Shown piece by piece: positions 7,004 through 8,888 of a stretch of 8,888 nucleotides of DNA. The notes under the pieces are model-generated. The model saw nothing but the letters and a program-made list of their open reading frames with translations. It did not search any database and was not told where the DNA came from. The stretch's first letter is position 1; every line of letters begins with the position of its first letter. The DNA comes from Candidatus Poseidoniaceae archaeon (GTDB lineage: Archaea; Thermoplasmatota; Poseidoniia; Poseidoniales; Poseidoniaceae), in NCBI GenBank assembly GCA_022425585.1, contig JAKMFF010000293.1, forward strand, positions 1 to 8,888, in the 5' to 3' direction. The translations under genes were made by a program, and so were the position numbers.

Positions 7004-7828
7004 ATGAGCGGCTCGTTTGTCAACATAGCAGGTTATCGTTTCGTCGATATACCTGACCGTGATGAATTACGCCAACCATTCCGTGATGTATGTAATAAAT
7101 TAGGCCTAAAAGGGACAATTTTGATCGCCAATGAAGGAATTAATTTCTTTTTGTCCGGAACTCAAGAATCAGTCAATGACTACCTCGCCTTTATCGAAGA
7201 AGATGCTAGATTTCATAATATTCCACTAAAGATTTCTTACTCGGATTATCAACCATTCCGCCGTATGAATGTCAGGCTGAAAAATGAAATTATTTCAATT
7301 GGCCTTGACCACATCAAACCAGCTGATAGGACCGGTGAAGAAATTACTCCAACTGACTTCAAGAAACTATTAGATGATGGTGAAGATATCTTAGTGCTAG
7401 ACACTCGTAATGATTACGAAATTAGGATTGGTACCTTCCAGATGGCTACCGAACTTAACATCAAGACATTTCGCGATTTTCCCCGTGCAGTTGATGAGAT
7501 GTCTGATGATTTGAAAGATAAGCCAGTGGTTATGTTTTGTACCGGTGGTATACGCTGTGAAAAGGCCAGCGCTGTGATGATGGATGCTGGTTTCTCAAAT
7601 GTTAAACAACTCAAAGGAGGTGTACTTGGATATTTTGAAGAAGTCGGTGGCGACTATTGGAATGGTGATTGTTTTGTCTTTGACCGTCGAGTTGCCCTAA
7701 ATGCAGAATTGAAAGAAACCGATGTAGTGCAATGTTTTGCTTGTCGTGAACCGCTACTGGTGGAAGATCAGATAACTGGTGATTATGTCATTGCTCAATC
7801 TTGCAAATATTGTATTGAGAAAGAGTAA
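7004..7828 (+). CDS. trhO: tRNA uridine 5-hydroxylase, rhodanese family
   Basis: A 274-residue member of the TrhO (YceA) family, which hydroxylates U34 of certain tRNAs to 5-hydroxyuridine using O2. The N-terminal domain (about 5-105) carries family signatures YRFVDIPD, LKGTILIANEGINFFLSG (35-52) and PFRRMNVRLKNEI (84-96). The rhodanese domain (about 113-215) has LDTRNDYEIRIGTF (132-145), KTFRDFP and the active-site loop CTGGIRCEKA with the catalytic cysteine at C179. The C-terminus has C244-x2-C247 and C267-x2-C270, a probable metal-binding cluster also seen in bacterial relatives. Bacterial versions are often longer (about 300-350 residues); this one is compact but looks intact. The ATG at 7004 gives the normal family N-terminus, and no Shine-Dalgarno sequence precedes it. 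It lies 39 nt after nadE and converges with the next gene. Older annotations call such proteins rhodanese-related sulfurtransferases. Confidence 0.94.
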   Translation: MSGSFVNIAGYRFVDIPDRDELRQPFRDVCNKLGLKGTILIANEGINFFLSGTQESVNDYLAFIEEDARFHNIPLKISYSDYQPFRRMNVRLKNEIISIGLDHIKPADRTGEEITPTDFKKLLDDGEDILVLDTRNDYEIRIGTFQMATELNIKTFRDFPRAVDEMSDDLKDKPVVMFCTGGIRCEKASAVMMDAGFSNVKQLKGGVLGYFEEVGGDYWNGDCFVFDRRVALNAELKETDVVQCFACREPLLVEDQITGDYVIAQSCKYCIEKE

Positions 7829-7829
7829 T

Positions 7830-8888
7830 TCACCAAATCAACCATTCATCACCTAACATTAACGGGCTATAGGTGTGCAATTCGTGACCAGTCTGGCCAT
7901 CATCAGCGACAAAGATAACTAATTCACTAGTTGCAACCAGTTGGCCGTAAACCCCAGCATTCGAATTATTGCCAGTACCAATCCATGGGTCATAAGCCAA
8001 TTCTGCTGTCAAGGAATTAGTGTCAAAACTCCACAAACTGTGGCCGGTATCAATTGAGTTAACTTCTCCGTTGACTATGATCATCAAATGCTGGCCATGG
8101 CTAACCATAGCACGAATCTCTGATGAAGCCATTCCCGGCTGGAATTCGTGTATCATTTTGGTCCCTGCTTGGGTGCCGTCACTGGTGCATAATTCGCCAG
8201 CAGTTGTGCCAGTTATACAATCAAACCATAATTTCCCGTTTAGTTGTACAGGCTGAGTCCTAAGGCCTGGAGCAATAACCAAACTGGACAGTTCTGTAGC
8301 ACTAGAGGTTGCTAAATCATAACTCCAAACTGTTGGGTCAACTGCACTGGTTTGCGCATCAAAGATGATTTTGTTATTTAGGAAATTAAGCCCCAGTCCC
8401 TCGCCAACTCTAGTTGTAGGGTTGCCGTTGCTCTGTAAAGTCAAACTGGTTAACCATTGATGAGTTCCATTAAGTTCTAGCCTGACTAATTGACGACCAT
8501 CAATGCCGTTATCGGCAATAACAACGGCGCTATCGGTCATGGATAAGACTGAATCAGGCATACTGTCTTCAAACTCATTAAGATTCCAAGTCGTTAAATC
8601 GCCTTGATTACTAAGGTGGAACATTTCAAATCCGATGTCATTGCTTATTGCACTAAACCATAATCCAGTTGAATCAGCAACCATTGATGAGGTGGGGTGC
8701 GCAGAGATGTCAGCAGTAATTGCATCTAACATCAACTGTTGTTGCTGGCCAATAAATGGGGCATTAAATAATTCAGTTGTGTTGACGCCATCAGTCCACA
8801 TGAATGAATTTGAAGAATCAGAAAATACCAAACCATTCATCCATAAGGCTGCTATTGAATCTGAGTTTATCCCATCTCCACTATAGCC
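7830..8888 (-). CDS. ELWxxDGT-repeat probable beta-propeller protein (5' end outside window)
   Basis: The reading frame has no stop from the TGA at 7830-7832 to the window edge. It continues for 16 codons (ending IAALW) past the first in-window ATG at 8838-8840, so the gene is partial and its start is unseen. Numbering from that ATG, the protein shows about seven units spaced 46-55 residues apart, beginning near 4, 59, 105, 157, 203, 251 and 306. Each has a hydrophobic strand (such as LWF, VVIA, IIF) and a G-x-E-L/W-SYD-like turn. The clearest unit is KLWFDCITGTTAGELCTSDG then TQAGTKMIHEFQPG (203-236), a near-consensus ELWxxDGT repeat. Such proteins are typically secreted or surface-exposed, with poorly known roles; a propeller fold is inferred from the repeat spacing. 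C208 and C218 lie within one unit and might pair. It ends in EWLIW with no C-terminal anchor. Confidence 0.86.
   Translation of the reverse strand, partial: GYSGDGINSDSIAALWMNGLVFSDSSNSFMWTDGVNTTELFNAPFIGQQQQLMLDAITADISAHPTSSMVADSTGLWFSAISNDIGFEMFHLSNQGDLTTWNLNEFEDSMPDSVLSMTDSAVVIADNGIDGRQLVRLELNGTHQWLTSLTLQSNGNPTTRVGEGLGLNFLNNKIIFDAQTSAVDPTVWSYDLATSSATELSSLVIAPGLRTQPVQLNGKLWFDCITGTTAGELCTSDGTQAGTKMIHEFQPGMASSEIRAMVSHGQHLMIIVNGEVNSIDTGHSLWSFDTNSLTAELAYDPWIGTGNNSNAGVYGQLVATSELVIFVADDGQTGHELHTYSPLMLGDEWLIW

Noticed and set aside
8635..8888. + strand open frame opposite the ELWxxDGT gene
   Set aside because: The - strand frame has clear repeat periodicity across this stretch; the + strand translation shows no domain pattern.
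1..8888. A defence island, mobile element or biosynthetic cluster
   Set aside because: All coding space is accounted for by a surface protein, nadE, trhO and a repeat protein; no transposase, integrase, nuclease, toxin or terminal inverted repeats seen.

Overview
The window holds four protein-coding genes packed almost without gaps: three on the + strand and a fourth on the - strand that runs off the right edge. I see no RNA genes, CRISPR array, insertion sequence or attachment site. Base composition is moderately AT-rich and looks uniform. The most likely source is a marine planktonic archaeon of the Thermoplasmatota, Candidatus Poseidoniales (Marine Group II). This is an inference from the giant secreted protein with a C-terminal membrane anchor and an acidic, tryptophan-rich cytoplasmic tail, the lack of clear Shine-Dalgarno sequences, and a TATA-like element about 25 nt upstream of a start codon. 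A marine bacterium cannot be excluded from sequence alone.

Left region (3-5183): a 1726-residue type I surface protein. It has an N-terminal signal peptide, a long ectodomain of beta-sandwich modules (one MAM/jelly-roll-like, two Ca-loop-like motifs, several Ig-like modules, a CARDB-like module next to the membrane), one transmembrane helix, and a cytoplasmic tail made of a Y/D/E-rich stretch followed by a duplicated WWY motif. Its ligand is unknown. The tail is the least explained part of the window.

Centre (5180-7828): two housekeeping enzymes. nadE encodes a complete glutamine-dependent NAD+ synthetase (nitrilase-type glutaminase plus PP-loop synthetase) that starts at a non-ATG codon overlapping the preceding stop. 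After 39 nt comes trhO, a rhodanese-family tRNA uridine 5-hydroxylase with its active-site cysteine loop and a C-terminal four-cysteine cluster.

Right region (7830-8888): the 3' part of a - strand gene for an ELWxxDGT-repeat, probably beta-propeller, protein. It converges on trhO with one base between the stop codons. Its reading frame stays open to the window edge, so the true start lies outside.

The three + strand genes could share a transcript, but no common pathway links surface adhesion, NAD synthesis and tRNA modification. The order looks like compact-genome packing rather than a functional cluster. I found no convincing new defence, mobile or biosynthetic system.
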